In this document: piece by piece, positions 7,192 through 15,792 of the stretch
How positions within the stretch are numbered: position 1 is the first letter of the stretch
Layout of the letters: the number at the start of each line of letters is the position of its first letter
NCBI GenBank assembly: GCA_043777675.1
Contig: JAYWHR010000070.1
Span: 1-64,000 of the forward strand
From: JANMDU01 sp043777675
Lineage (GTDB): Bacteria > Pseudomonadota > Gammaproteobacteria > Burkholderiales > Burkholderiaceae_C
Length of the DNA: 64,000 nucleotides
Direction: 5' to 3'
Program-made: the position numbers and the translations under genes
Notes under the pieces: model-generated
The model's database searches: none
Seen by the model: the letters and a program-made list of their open reading frames with translations, nothing else
Told to the model about the DNA's origin: nothing

Positions 7192-10191
7192 ATGACTCAA
7201 GAAATTACAAAACCCGCCCAACCCAGCCTCGATTCACTCGCCAAATCCTTCGATCCGCAACCAATTGAAGCGCAATGGGGCCCAGAATGGGAAAAGCGCG
7301 GGTATGGCCAAGCCGGCTCGCGCGGCACGGGGCAGCCCAGCGCCGATGCGGCCGCAAAAGGCGAGAATTTCTCTATCCAGCTGCCACCGCCCAACGTCAC
7401 CGGCACGCTGCACATGGGCCATGCGTTTAACCAAACGATCATGGATTCGCTCACACGCTATCACCGCATGAAGGGCTTTAACACCGCTTGGATTCCCGGC
7501 ACAGACCATGCCGGCATCGCCACGCAAATCGTGGTGGAGCGGCAGCTCCAAGACAAGGGGCAGACTCGGCATGATTTAGGCCGCAAGAATTTCGTCTCCC
7601 GCGTCTGGGACTGGAAAGAAGAATCCGGCAACACCATCACCACGCAAATGCGCCGCATGGGCGCGAGCGTGGATTGGAGCCGCGAGTATTTCACGATGGA
7701 TGAGAAACTCTCAAAGGTCGTCACGGAAACTTTTGTGCGCCTGTATGAAGAAGGCTTGATCTATCGCGGCAAGCGCTTGGTGAATTGGGATCCGGTGCTG
7801 AAAAGCGCGGTAAGTGATTTGGAAGTTGAAAGCCAAGAGGCAGACGGCAAGATGCATTACATCTTGTACCCGTTTAGCGATGGCCCGCAGATGGTGGAAG
7901 GCGCTCTGGTGCGCGGCCTTCAAATCGCCACCACGCGGCCTGAGACGATGCTGGCCGATGGTGCGCTTTGCGTGCATCCTGAGGATGAGCGCTACAAACA
8001 TTTGCTGGGCAAAATGGTCGATCTGCCGCTTTGCGATCGCCGCATTCCCATCATTGCCGATGATTTCGTCGATCGTGCTTTCGGCTCAGGCTGCGTGAAG
8101 ATCACCGGCGCCCATGATTTCAACGATTACGCCTGCTCCCAGCGCCACAATCTGCCGTTGATCACCATCTTCACACTAGATGCCAAGATCAACGAAAACG
8201 GCCCTGCCGCTTACCAAGGCATGGATCGCTTCGTCGCTCGCAAAGCTTTGCTCAAAGATTTGGACACGCAAGGCTTTTTGATGGAGATCAAGCCGCATAA
8301 ATTGATGCTGCCAATCTGCGCTCGCACAGGGCAGGTGGTCGAGCCCATGCTGACCGATCAATGGTTTGTAGCCGTAAATAAAGCCCCCACGCTCCCTGCT
8401 TCGCATGGTGCGCTGCCCCCCGAGGGGGAGCTCGCTGCGCGAAAACAGCCAGTAGGCGGCGTATCTATTGCGCAAGGCGCTATTGATTCAGTAGCGTCTG
8501 GCGAAGTGAAGTTTATACCCGAGCAATGGGTGAACACCTACAACCAGTGGATGAACAACATCCAAGACTGGTGCATTTCGCGCCAACTTTGGTGGGGTCA
8601 TCAGATTCCGGCTTGGTATGACGAAGATGGCAAAGTCTATGTGGCTCGTAACGAGGACGAGGCGAAAGCCAAAGCACCCGAAAAAACGCTCACGCGCGAT
8701 GAAGACGTGCTTGACACTTGGTATTCGTCTGCGCTCGTTCCGTTCAGCACGATGGGTTGGCCAAATCAAGGCAGCGAATCGACTGACGACTACAACCTCT
8801 ATCTTCCCTCTTCCACCCTCGTCACCGGCTACGACATCATCTTCTTCTGGGTCGCCCGGATGATCATGATGACCAAGCACTTCACCGGGCACGTGCCCTT
8901 CAAGCATGTGTATATCCACGGTCTCGTACGGGATTCGCAGGGCAAGAAGATGAGTAAATCCGAGGGCAATGTACTTGACCCGGTGGATCTGATCGACGGG
9001 ATCGAACTCGCACCTTTGCTCGACAAACGCACCCAAGGCCTGCGCAAGCCCGAGACTGCGCCACAAGTGCGTAAAAACACCGAAAAAGAATTCCCGCAAG
9101 GTATTCCCGGCTACGGCGCAGACGCCTTGCGCTTCACCTTTGCCGCGCTTGCATCACTCGGCAGAAACATCAACTTCGACAGCAAACGATGCGAAGGTTA
9201 TCGCAACTTTTGCAATAAGCTCTGGAATGCGACACGCTTCGTGCTGATGAACTGTGAAGGCTACGACTGCGGCTTGAAGGATCACACGAAAGAGCAATGC
9301 CAACCGGGAGCTGAATTTCATGGTTACCTGCAATTTAGTCAAGCCGACCGCTGGCTCTCCTCCATCTTGCAAAAGGCAGAAGCCGATGTTGCGCAAGGCT
9401 TTGCAGACTATCGCCTCGACAACGTGGCCAACACGATTTACGATTTTGTGTGGAATGAGTTCTGCGATTGGTATTTAGAAATCGCCAAAGTGCAAATCCA
9501 AACGGGCACAGAGGCTGAGCAGCGAGCAACCAGACGCACCCTGATCCGCACGCTGGAATGCATCATGCGCCTCGCGCACCCGATCATTCCGTTCATCACA
9601 GAAGAGTTGTGGCAAAAGGTTGCGCCGGTCGCGGGTTTGAAGGGTGATTCAGTAAATGGTGAGGCCCCTTCGGTAGCCGTTGCCCGCTACCCACAAGCCC
9701 AGCCCGAGAAGATTGATCCAGTAGCAATCGCCCATGTCGCCAAGCTCAAATCCATCGTCGATGCTTGCCGCAATCTGCGCGGCGAGATGAATGTGAGCCC
9801 CGCTCAGCGCCTGCCTTTGCTTGCCTTTGGCGATGCCGAATTCATCAACGCCAACGCTGCCGTGCTCAAAGCCTTAGCGAAGTTATCTGACGTAAAAACC
9901 TTCTCCACGGAAGCACAATGGGCTGAGGCCAGCGGCGCATCGCCTACAGCCATGGTCGGCGATGCAAGAATGTCGATCTTCGTGGAAGTCGACGTGGCCG
10001 CAGAAAAAGTCCGCCTCAGCAAAGAAATCACGCGCTTAGATGGCGAAGTGATCAAAGTCAACGCCAAGCTGAGCAACGAAGCCTTCGTCGCCAAAGCCCC
10101 CGCCGCCGTGCTCGAACTCGAGCGCAAGCGCTTAGCTGATTTTTCTGCAACGCTGGATAAGCTGCGCGAGCAGATCAAGCGCTTGGGTTAG
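7192..10191 (+). CDS. valS: valyl-tRNA synthetase with internal repeat-encoded insert
   Basis: Charges tRNA-Val in the cytoplasm; class I synthetase, 999 aa, somewhat longer than usual. Visible parts: PPPNVTGTLHMGHAFNQT (HIGH-type motif, about residue 65), the editing domain with TTRPETMLADGA, DWCISRQLWWGHQIPAWY, KMSKSEGNVLDPVDL (KMSKS, about residue 585), the anticodon-binding helical domain, and a C-terminal coiled coil after about residue 930. Between MLTDQWFVAVNKA and VKFIPEQWVNTY the chain carries an unusual low-complexity stretch (residues 397-435) encoded by two dispersed DNA repeats (8384-8432 and 8442-8496). The frame is kept, so the enzyme is probably functional. Confidence 0.97.
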   Translation: MTQEITKPAQPSLDSLAKSFDPQPIEAQWGPEWEKRGYGQAGSRGTGQPSADAAAKGENFSIQLPPPNVTGTLHMGHAFNQTIMDSLTRYHRMKGFNTAWIPGTDHAGIATQIVVERQLQDKGQTRHDLGRKNFVSRVWDWKEESGNTITTQMRRMGASVDWSREYFTMDEKLSKVVTETFVRLYEEGLIYRGKRLVNWDPVLKSAVSDLEVESQEADGKMHYILYPFSDGPQMVEGALVRGLQIATTRPETMLADGALCVHPEDERYKHLLGKMVDLPLCDRRIPIIADDFVDRAFGSGCVKITGAHDFNDYACSQRHNLPLITIFTLDAKINENGPAAYQGMDRFVARKALLKDLDTQGFLMEIKPHKLMLPICARTGQVVEPMLTDQWFVAVNKAPTLPASHGALPPEGELAARKQPVGGVSIAQGAIDSVASGEVKFIPEQWVNTYNQWMNNIQDWCISRQLWWGHQIPAWYDEDGKVYVARNEDEAKAKAPEKTLTRDEDVLDTWYSSALVPFSTMGWPNQGSESTDDYNLYLPSSTLVTGYDIIFFWVARMIMMTKHFTGHVPFKHVYIHGLVRDSQGKKMSKSEGNVLDPVDLIDGIELAPLLDKRTQGLRKPETAPQVRKNTEKEFPQGIPGYGADALRFTFAALASLGRNINFDSKRCEGYRNFCNKLWNATRFVLMNCEGYDCGLKDHTKEQCQPGAEFHGYLQFSQADRWLSSILQKAEADVAQGFADYRLDNVANTIYDFVWNEFCDWYLEIAKVQIQTGTEAEQRATRRTLIRTLECIMRLAHPIIPFITEELWQKVAPVAGLKGDSVNGEAPSVAVARYPQAQPEKIDPVAIAHVAKLKSIVDACRNLRGEMNVSPAQRLPLLAFGDAEFINANAAVLKALAKLSDVKTFSTEAQWAEASGASPTAMVGDARMSIFVEVDVAAEKVRLSKEITRLDGEVIKVNAKLSNEAFVAKAPAAVLELERKRLADFSATLDKLREQIKRLG
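8384..8432 (+). repeat. GC-rich dispersed palindrome inside valS
   Basis: CCCCCACGCTCCCTGCTTCG followed by GGTGCGCTGCCCCCCGAGGG. This G+C-rich pattern with CCCCCCGAGGGGG is a type of intergenic repeat common in Comamonadaceae genomes. Here it lies inside valS and encodes APTLPASHGALPPEGELAAR. It sits immediately before a copy of the 50-bp palindromic element. Confidence 0.6.
8442..8496 (+). repeat. 50-bp palindromic element, forward, in frame in valS
   Basis: AACAGCCAGTAGGCGGCGTA, then TATTGCGCAAGGCGCTATTG and ATTCAGTAGC, matches the intergenic copy at 16847-16900 base by base over its first 14 positions and keeps the GCGC and GCTAT blocks. It encodes QPVGGVSIAQGAIDSVAS. The right half coincides with a region where ValS proteins normally have a similar helix, so element and native sequence cannot be separated exactly. 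Confidence 0.6.
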
Positions 10192-10239
10192 GTGACGGGC
10201 TGGATCGCTGATGCGAAGCGATTAGATATCGCTATCAAA

Positions 10240-10285
10240 AAAATAGCTAGTCGGGCATATTTTGCGCCGCCTAGCTCATGATTCA
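10240..10285 (+). repeat. 50-bp palindromic element, degenerate, intergenic
   Basis: AATAGCTAGTCGGGCATATT then TTGCGCCGCCTAGC: a worn copy with TAG-CGGGCATA and TGCGC in register. It lies in the 113-base gap between the convergent valS and tusA-like genes, where no classical terminator was found. Confidence 0.45.
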
Positions 10286-10304
10286 GTTCAAAAAAATAGT
10301 GCGT

Positions 10305-10532
10305 TTAGCGTCTGCGCATCACATGGATAAAGTCTGCGCCCATGGTTTGTTGCTCGACGAGCTCGTTGCCCGTCTGCTTGGCAAAGGCTTGGAAGTCGCG
10401 CACCGATCCAGCATCCGTTGATACGATTTTGAGCATTTGGCCGCTGGCAAGCTCTGCAAGTGCCTTTTTGGCTTTGAGGATGGGCAGCGGGCAGTTCAGG
10501 CCACGGGTGTCGAGTTCTTTGTCGATGTGCAT
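10305..10532 (-). CDS. TusA-family sulfurtransferase
   Basis: A 75-aa cytoplasmic sulfur carrier. The signature LDTRGLNCPLPILKAKKAL has the reactive Cys in the CPLP motif at residue 14, as in TusA/SirA/YedF. The length and two-layer alpha/beta pattern match the family. It could relay persulfide sulfur to tRNA thiolation, to cofactor synthesis or to dissimilatory sulfur enzymes. Nearby cysM and a Nudix gene on the same strand make a general role in sulfur trafficking plausible but do not prove it. An upstream in-frame start (10566) lacks the normal N-terminus, so the ATG before HIDKELDTRGL is chosen. Confidence 0.88.
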   Translation of the reverse strand: MHIDKELDTRGLNCPLPILKAKKALAELASGQMLKIVSTDAGSVRDFQAFAKQTGNELVEQQTMGADFIHVMRRR

Positions 10533-10599
10533 GATAAAAATTAAATGGCGTCAGATCACAATTCATCCTGGCTTTTATGGAACCAGCTCACTAGCTGCA

Positions 10600-11130
10600 T
10601 TATCGCTTGCTCCACTCCACAAATTCAGGCTCAAGACCTTTGACCTTTTTCAGCCACTCAGCCAGCGCGTAGCCTGTGCCCGCTGGCCAGCATTTGATGC
10701 CGTCGTAGTCAAACAGTTTGTATTCGGCCAGCTCGGGTGACAACGCCACCGATCCATGCGCTACCACATGGTAGGCGATGATGACTTGGTTCATACGCTG
10801 GAAATCGTACACGCCGACCAAATTCACCTCGCTGCAATCGAGATTCGTCTCTTCTTTGACCTCTCGCGCGATGCCGCCCTGCGGCGTTTCGCTTTTCTCC
10901 ATGAAGCCGGTGATCAGCGCAAACATCTTGCCCGGCCAAGCGGCATTGCGAGCCAGCAGCACTTGCCCGTTGTATTCCACAATGGCAGCGAGCACAGGCG
11001 TCGGGTTGTTCCAGTGCGTGAAACCGCAAGCCGGGCAGCGCAGCCGCTCTTTCTCGCCACCGTCTTCCATTTGCGTCTCAAATGCCAACGCCGTAGCGCA
11101 TTGTGGACAAAATTTAAATGCTGAACTCAT
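10600..11130 (-). CDS. Nudix hydrolase with N-terminal zinc ribbon
   Basis: A 176-aa Nudix-box enzyme. The N-terminus has two CxxC pairs (CPQC at 8-11, CPAC at about 33), forming a zinc ribbon as in NADH pyrophosphatase NudC. The Nudix box GFMEKSETPQGGIAREVKEE (about 76-95) then TNLD is complete, with the REVKEE metal ligands. Such proteins hydrolyse nucleoside diphosphates linked to another group, with NADH or an ADP-sugar as candidates. It is shorter than NudC and lacks that enzyme's N-terminal domain, so the substrate is open. Same strand as cysM, separated by a palindromic element. Confidence 0.88.
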   Translation of the reverse strand: MSSAFKFCPQCATALAFETQMEDGGEKERLRCPACGFTHWNNPTPVLAAIVEYNGQVLLARNAAWPGKMFALITGFMEKSETPQGGIAREVKEETNLDCSEVNLVGVYDFQRMNQVIIAYHVVAHGSVALSPELAEYKLFDYDGIKCWPAGTGYALAEWLKKVKGLEPEFVEWSKR

Positions 11131-11139
11131 GTTTTTTTA

Positions 11140-11197
11140 CTATTATTTTTATAGCACTGTGCGCATATTCTATGCCGGCTATCTGCTATTTTTACTG
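11140..11197 (-). repeat. 50-bp palindromic element, reverse, between cysM and Nudix gene
   Basis: On the minus strand it reads TAGCCGGCATAGAATATGCG then CACAGTGCTATAAAAATAATAG, one of the best matches to the consensus. It lies in the 72-base gap between cysM and the Nudix gene. Confidence 0.85.
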
Positions 11198-11202
11198 GAA
11201 AT

Positions 11203-12108
11203 TTAAGCTGGGAATACACCTGTCGATAAATAACGGTCACCACGATCACACACAATAAATACGATCACCGCATTCTTCTCACGCGCTGCAATCTGTTGCG
11301 CCACCCAGCAAGCACCTGCAGCAGAAATACCAGCAAAAATTCCCTCATCACGCGCCATGTGGCGGCACATGTCTTCCGCATCTGCTTGGCTCACGTAGAT
11401 CAACTCATCCACGTTTTTGGGGTCGTAGATTTTCGGCAAATATGCTTCTGGCCATTTACGAATACCCGGAATCCGCGAGCCTTCCGAGGGCTGCGCACCA
11501 ACGATGCGCACTGCTGAATTTTTCTCTTTCAAGTAGCGCGATACGCCCGTGATCGTGCCGGTCGTGCCCATCGCGCTTACGAAATGCGTGATCTTGCCAC
11601 CCGTCTGCTCCCAGATCTCAGGGCCCGTCGTCTCGTAATGGATGCGCGGATTGTCTTCATTGGCAAACTGGTCGAGCACGCGGCCTTTGCCTTCTTTTTG
11701 CATGGCATCGGCCAAATCGCGCGAATACTCCATGCCGCCACTCTTGGGCGTGAGGATCAGCTCAGCGCCAAAGGCTTTCATCGTTTGCGCTCGCTCTATC
11801 GACAAGTCTTCAGGCATGATCAAAATCATCTTGTAGCCCTTGATCGCTGCCGCCATGGCCAGCGCGATGCCCGTGTTGCCCGAAGTAGCTTCGATCAGTG
11901 TGTCGCCGGGCTTGATATCGCCTCGCTCCTGCGCTCGCTGGATCATAGAGAGCGCGGGCCGATCTTTTACGCTGCCCGCTGGGTTGTTGCCCTCTAGCTT
12001 GCCTAAGATCACATTGCCCTGCGCAGCGCATAGCTCAGCGCCTATGCGCTGCAAGCGAACGAGAGGCGTTTTGCCGATTGCGTCTTCAATGGTGGGGAAA
12101 TTCATCAT
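11203..12108 (-). CDS. cysM: cysteine synthase B
   Basis: PLP enzyme that makes cysteine from O-acetylserine and sulfide, or S-sulfocysteine from thiosulfate. The 301-aa chain has the PLP lysine in NNPAGSVKDRPALSMI (about residue 45), the substrate loop EATSGNTGIALA (about 71) and the glycine-rich phosphate-binding loop MGTTGTITG (about 178). CysM-type features are the short C-terminus and the IRKWPEAYLPKIYD segment; CysK proteins are longer and differ here. Start: MMNFPT at 12108 or the next ATG at 12105. Monocistronic or with the Nudix gene downstream. Confidence 0.93.
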   Translation of the reverse strand: MMNFPTIEDAIGKTPLVRLQRIGAELCAAQGNVILGKLEGNNPAGSVKDRPALSMIQRAQERGDIKPGDTLIEATSGNTGIALAMAAAIKGYKMILIMPEDLSIERAQTMKAFGAELILTPKSGGMEYSRDLADAMQKEGKGRVLDQFANEDNPRIHYETTGPEIWEQTGGKITHFVSAMGTTGTITGVSRYLKEKNSAVRIVGAQPSEGSRIPGIRKWPEAYLPKIYDPKNVDELIYVSQADAEDMCRHMARDEGIFAGISAAGACWVAQQIAAREKNAVIVFIVCDRGDRYLSTGVFPA

Positions 12109-12178
12109 GATTTGTGTAGATTAACAGCCCCGTACTGTGCCATAATTGGAGGCTTCGCGTGAGCGAGTATTCATACCT

Positions 12179-12263
12179 GCCCGGGTGGTGAAATTGGTAG
12201 ACGCAGGGGACTCAAAATCCCCCGCCGCAAGGCGTGCCGGTTCGATTCCGGCCTCGGGCACCA
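12179..12263 (+). tRNA. tRNA-Leu(CAA)
   Basis: An 85-base gene including encoded CCA (12261-12263). The acceptor stem GCCCGGG (12179-12185) pairs with CTCGGGC (12253-12259) with one G-T wobble. The anticodon stem GGGGA/TCCCC encloses the loop CTCAAAA with anticodon CAA at 12213-12215, which reads UUG codons. A long variable arm and the TTCGATTCC T-loop are typical of leucine tRNA. No integrase or island lies directly at its 3' end. Confidence 0.97.
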
Positions 12264-12612
12264 CGCTTTGTTCGTATGAACAGCGTCACAGTCTGCGAAT
12301 TAGGCCGCTTTAAGCCGTGCGACAAAAGCATGCGGCTATGCGGGCTTTTATTTTGGCTCAAATGAACTACAACGTCTGGAATTCGATCTGACAGGATCGG
12401 ACAGCGTTCGGCATATTTTTTATCGCCTGACCACAGCTCTTGCGCAACTTTGTCGCAACTTTCAACTTTGCTTTGTAACAGTTGCTCTTCCCGTGATAAA
12501 TGAGGTTGCATAAATTATTTGGACTTGTTAAAATGCAAATAGTTACAAAGTATATTTCATTTTAACGTTAATAAGTAGTACTTTCAAGTCGACCTTAGGG
12601 GGATTATTTCAT
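12264..12612. other. non-coding stretch after tRNA-Leu
   Basis: No gene can be supported here. A GC-rich imperfect hairpin near 12318-12345 followed by TTTTATTTT could end the tRNA transcript. The last 90 bases are AT-rich and probably hold the promoter of the next gene, which has AGGGGG at 12597-12602 as its ribosome binding site. Confidence 0.5.
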
Positions 12613-13824
12613 ATGCTAACCAAATTATTGCGTGCGATAGGCGGCAACCCTGAGCGAACAGACTGGGAAAGCATGCTCACACAAGTCGGTGGTGATAGCT
12701 CGGTTTGGTCTGAATTAGATGTCGTACGCCATAACGCGCCATCCAGTTCCAGTGCTCGGCTCGCGTCAGCGCCGGATGCCAATGCACCAGATGTCAATTT
12801 AGCCCTGCTTGGCTTGGCTGGCGATGAAGTACACAATCGAGCGCGCGCGATCGCGAAGGATCTTCACGCCTTGGCAGAGCGAGGTGCTACGGTGCAGCAA
12901 TGGAATCTTTTGCTGCGAGACGTGACAGCGCTTTCCGATATGGGGCAGACCATCAATTCATTGGCTGAAGTCAAGCTGCGAAGAGTCAAGCCTCAAATAC
13001 AAAATATACAAATGTTGCCACTGATGGGCAGTGTGTTGGCTAAACGCGCCAATGATTTGCGCCGATCTGGTGTGTTGCTGGTGCCTCAGCTTCAAGGCTG
13101 CACGGTTGAGGGCGATCCCAATTTGTGTAAAGCCTTGGTGGAATCAGCCATCGAATGGGCCATGCCTTTCGGAAACCGACTCACCGTTTCAACCGAGCTA
13201 TCGGCTTGGGGCGCTTCTGCTCGCATGTCGATCGTTGCAGATCACGTCGTCAAAACCGTTGAAGATGTACCGACTTTGGAGCGCACGAGCCATTTCATCT
13301 GGGAGCTGATTACTGAGTTGGCTCAAGCATCGAGCGTGATCGCTACTCGCTCCCAAGTGGATGGTAAAACCGCTATATGTTTAGAGTTTCCCGCTCAGAG
13401 CGAGCATGAGGGCATAGCCAGCAGTGAGCTTAATTTACTCACCATGGATTCTCAGCAACTTGAGCAACTCAATGTTTTGGTCTTTGCAACGAATCCATTG
13501 GTGAAGATGAGTGTTGACAAAACGCTGGCCAAAGCCAAATGCAATGTACGTCATGCATCCAACAGTACGCATCTCGTGCGAGAGTGCGAACTCGCATTGC
13601 CTGCTGCCATGATTGTCGAATCTGAGCTGATCGATGAGACAGCCAAGGGTTTGATGGACGATCTACGCAGGCACATTCGTAATTTTGCGGTGGTGGAAAT
13701 CGTGAAAGTACCCAATGTGTACGATGTCTCTTTGCCCGGCAGCAACAATCCATGCCGGTTGAGTGTTGCCAATATCGAAAGCAATTTGCGCGATGCGCTG
13801 ACGTTTGAATTAGCGCAGAGCTAA
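12613..13824 (+). CDS. unrecognised protein resembling a degenerate kinase/receiver fusion
   Basis: A 403-aa soluble protein, not recognised with certainty. Residues about 70-110 are helical (GDEVHNRARAIAKDLHALAE), like a dimerisation helix. About 170-265 looks like a worn histidine-kinase ATPase domain (CKALVESAIEWAMPFGNRLT resembling an N-box, but no clear G-boxes). About 285-400 has the alpha/beta rhythm of a receiver domain (LNVLVFATNPLVKMSVDKTL, AAMIVESELIDE) without the conserved phospho-Asp pattern. No signal peptide or membrane segment. It faces xerD across three tandem hairpins. A pseudo-sensor or scaffold role is only an inference. Confidence 0.6.
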   Translation: MLTKLLRAIGGNPERTDWESMLTQVGGDSSVWSELDVVRHNAPSSSSARLASAPDANAPDVNLALLGLAGDEVHNRARAIAKDLHALAERGATVQQWNLLLRDVTALSDMGQTINSLAEVKLRRVKPQIQNIQMLPLMGSVLAKRANDLRRSGVLLVPQLQGCTVEGDPNLCKALVESAIEWAMPFGNRLTVSTELSAWGASARMSIVADHVVKTVEDVPTLERTSHFIWELITELAQASSVIATRSQVDGKTAICLEFPAQSEHEGIASSELNLLTMDSQQLEQLNVLVFATNPLVKMSVDKTLAKAKCNVRHASNSTHLVRECELALPAAMIVESELIDETAKGLMDDLRRHIRNFAVVEIVKVPNVYDVSLPGSNNPCRLSVANIESNLRDALTFELAQS

Positions 13825-13832
13825 GCGCTTGG

Positions 13833-13903
13833 AAAATCACCCTCTTGGGGTATGGACAAATCACCCTCTGGGGTGATCGACAAATCACCCTCTTGGGTGA
13901 TGC
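13833..13903. repeat. three tandem hairpin units overlapping the xerD 3' end
   Basis: Units begin at 13833, 13858 and 13882, each AAATCACCCTCTTGGGGTGA-like and 22-25 bases long. Units two and three are near-perfect palindromes (ATCACCC to GGGTGAT). The third forms the last codons and stop of xerD (HHPRG-stop), so the first two look like duplications of the xerD tail. They fill the gap between two convergent genes and may act as a bidirectional transcription or RNA-decay barrier. Confidence 0.85.
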
Positions 13904-14790
13904 TCAGCCACCGTTTTCTTTAATCGCTCACGTGCCACATGCGTGTAAATGGTTGTTGTGGAAATATCAGCATGGCCAAGCAACATTTGCACGGCTCTTA
14001 AGTCTGCACCGTGATTAAGCAAATGCGTAGCGAAGGCGTGGCGCAAAGTATGCGGTGACAGCGGCTTGGTGATGCCCACTTGCAATGCATGCTTTTTGAT
14101 CGTTTGCCAAAAAGCCACGCGCGTCATAGCTTCGCCTGCTTTGCTACCGCGCGCCGTGACGAACAAATCATCACTTAACTGCTTCTTCAAAATCTCCGGC
14201 CGTGCGTCTTTCAAATACTTCGTGATCCAATGCGCGGCATGCTCGCCGAAGGGCACAATCCGCTCTTTGCTGCCTTTGCCAAAGGTTCGCAGGACGTGTT
14301 CCGTCAAACTGACGTTGTGCACCTTCAGGCTCACGCATTCGCTCACGCGCAAGCCGCTGGCATACATGAGCTCGAGCATGGCGCGATCACGCAAGCCCAG
14401 AGGCGTGCTCACATCAGGCGCGGCCAGCAGTTGCTCGACATCGGCCTCGGTGAGCGTTTTGGGCACGCGCATGGGCTGCCTGGCGGCCAGGAGTTTGAGC
14501 GTTGGGTCAACCGTGGTGAAGCGCTCGCGCAAACACCAACGGAAATAGCGTTTAAAGACGGTGAGGCGGCGGTTTGCAGATGTCGCCTTGGTGCTATCGT
14601 GCTTGGCGGCGAAGTATTCGCGCAAGTCAAGTTCCTCAGTAGATTGAATGCCGCGCGATTGCGTCTGATGCAACCACGCGGCAAATAAATTCAAATCGCG
14701 CCGGTAAGCCTCCAGCGTGTTTTTCGCTAAGCCTTCTTCGAGCCACAAGGCTTCGACAAAGGCATCGATGCTGTCGTCAGCTGCTACCAA
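13885..14790 (-). CDS. xerD: tyrosine recombinase XerD
   Basis: Site-specific recombinase that with XerC resolves chromosome dimers at dif, under FtsK control. The 301-aa chain has an N-terminal SAM-like core-binding domain (VEALWLEEGLAKNTLEAYRR) and the catalytic residues in order: Arg in SGLRVSE (about 150), Lys in FGKGSKERIVP, HTLRHAFATHLL (His-Arg), LGHADIS (His) and the nucleophile Tyr in TTTIYTHV near the C-terminus. Length and sequence favour XerD over phage integrases. It follows a Bug receptor gene by 6 bases. No dif site was seen nearby. Confidence 0.92.
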   Translation of the reverse strand: MVAADDSIDAFVEALWLEEGLAKNTLEAYRRDLNLFAAWLHQTQSRGIQSTEELDLREYFAAKHDSTKATSANRRLTVFKRYFRWCLRERFTTVDPTLKLLAARQPMRVPKTLTEADVEQLLAAPDVSTPLGLRDRAMLELMYASGLRVSECVSLKVHNVSLTEHVLRTFGKGSKERIVPFGEHAAHWITKYLKDARPEILKKQLSDDLFVTARGSKAGEAMTRVAFWQTIKKHALQVGITKPLSPHTLRHAFATHLLNHGADLRAVQMLLGHADISTTTIYTHVARERLKKTVAEHHPRG

Positions 14791-14796
14791 ACTACG

Positions 14797-15792
14797 TCAC
14801 TCAAGCTTGAGCTTTTGTTGAGCCACGACTTTTTTGTACACCTCTAGCTCGGCAGCCATTTGCTGAGCAAACTGCTCAGGCGTGTTGGCCACCACGAGTG
14901 AGCCTGTATCTTCAATGCGCTTTTTCACCGCAGGGTCTTGAACTGCAGTGCGCACTGCGGCATTGATCTTTTGCACCACCTCTGCGGGCAAACCTTTGGG
15001 CCCAACGATACCGTAATAGGCCATGCGATTCACAGGCTCCAAGCCCACTTCCTTGAACGTCGGTACATTGGGCAAAGCCACCAAGCGCTGGGGCGCTGCC
15101 ACCACGATGGGAATCAAACGACCTGCTTGAATATGCGGTAGCGCTGAAGGCACATTGTCAAAAATAATTTCTACTTGACCACCCACGGTGTCGCGCAGCG
15201 CCGGCCCTGCGCCGGTGTAGGGAATGTGCGTCATGAACACGCCTGCGAGGTTTTTAAACAACTCCGTCTGCAAATGGCCAATACCACCCGTGCCCGATGA
15301 AGAGTAGCTGTATTTGCCGGGATTCTTCTTCAGCTCGGCAATGAAGCCTGCGTAATCACGCGCTGGGAATTTCGGATGCACAGCTATCACATTGGGCGTG
15401 GCCGCGATGTTGATGATGGGCGTGAAATCGGTGGAAGCGTTGTACGGAATTTTAGGATTGATCGCAGGATTGGCTGCCGTGGTGGAGACCGTCGCCACGC
15501 CCAAGCTGTAGCCATCCGGGTTTGCTTTGGCCGTCTCGTTCGCGCCGATCACACCGCCGCCGCCAGCTTTGTTGACCACGATCACGTTTTGCCCCAAGGC
15601 TTTGCCCAACGGCTCTGAGATCACGCGGCCGATGATATCTGTTGTACCGCCCGGCGCGAAAGGCACTTGCAGCGTGATCGGCTTATTTGGATAGTTTTGA
15701 GCGTGAACGATGCCACTAGCCGCGATAGAAACAGCGCCGAGCGCTACGAATTTAAGAGCGTTGCGTTTGCGTAAAGAGTGCAAAGAAGACAT
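14797..15792 (-). CDS. Bug-family periplasmic receptor (TctC type)
   Basis: A 331-aa solute-binding protein of the tripartite tricarboxylate transporter family, exported by an N-terminal signal peptide (basic start, hydrophobic core, cleavage after GIVHA before QNYPNKPI). Typical motifs: VPFAPGGTTDIIGR, GGGGVIGA, YTGAGPALRDTVGGQVE and LPNVPTFKEVG. Such receptors bind carboxylates such as citrate, glutarate or nicotinate, but the ligand cannot be told. No TctA/TctB membrane genes are adjacent, which is usual for the many orphan Bug proteins of Burkholderiales. Divergent from the AEC transporter across 150 bases. Confidence 0.93.
   Translation of the reverse strand: MSSLHSLRKRNALKFVALGAVSIAASGIVHAQNYPNKPITLQVPFAPGGTTDIIGRVISEPLGKALGQNVIVVNKAGGGGVIGANETAKANPDGYSLGVATVSTTAANPAINPKIPYNASTDFTPIINIAATPNVIAVHPKFPARDYAGFIAELKKNPGKYSYSSSGTGGIGHLQTELFKNLAGVFMTHIPYTGAGPALRDTVGGQVEIIFDNVPSALPHIQAGRLIPIVVAAPQRLVALPNVPTFKEVGLEPVNRMAYYGIVGPKGLPAEVVQKINAAVRTAVQDPAVKKRIEDTGSLVVANTPEQFAQQMAAELEVYKKVVAQQKLKLE

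Noticed and set aside
8488..9099. 203-codon open frame antisense to valS
   Set aside because: Lies entirely within conserved valS codons and shows no domain of its own.
12212..12511. 99-codon open frame on the minus strand over tRNA-Leu
   Set aside because: It begins and ends in tRNA and untranslated sequence, has no ribosome binding site and no recognisable fold.
13833..13903. Possible CRISPR array
   Set aside because: Only three units, no spacers of constant length, units are palindromes that overlap the xerD stop, and no cas genes are present.
12179..14790. Genomic island at tRNA-Leu with xerD as its integrase
   Set aside because: The recombinase has housekeeping XerD features and neighbours; no repeated tRNA 3' end marking an attachment site was found.
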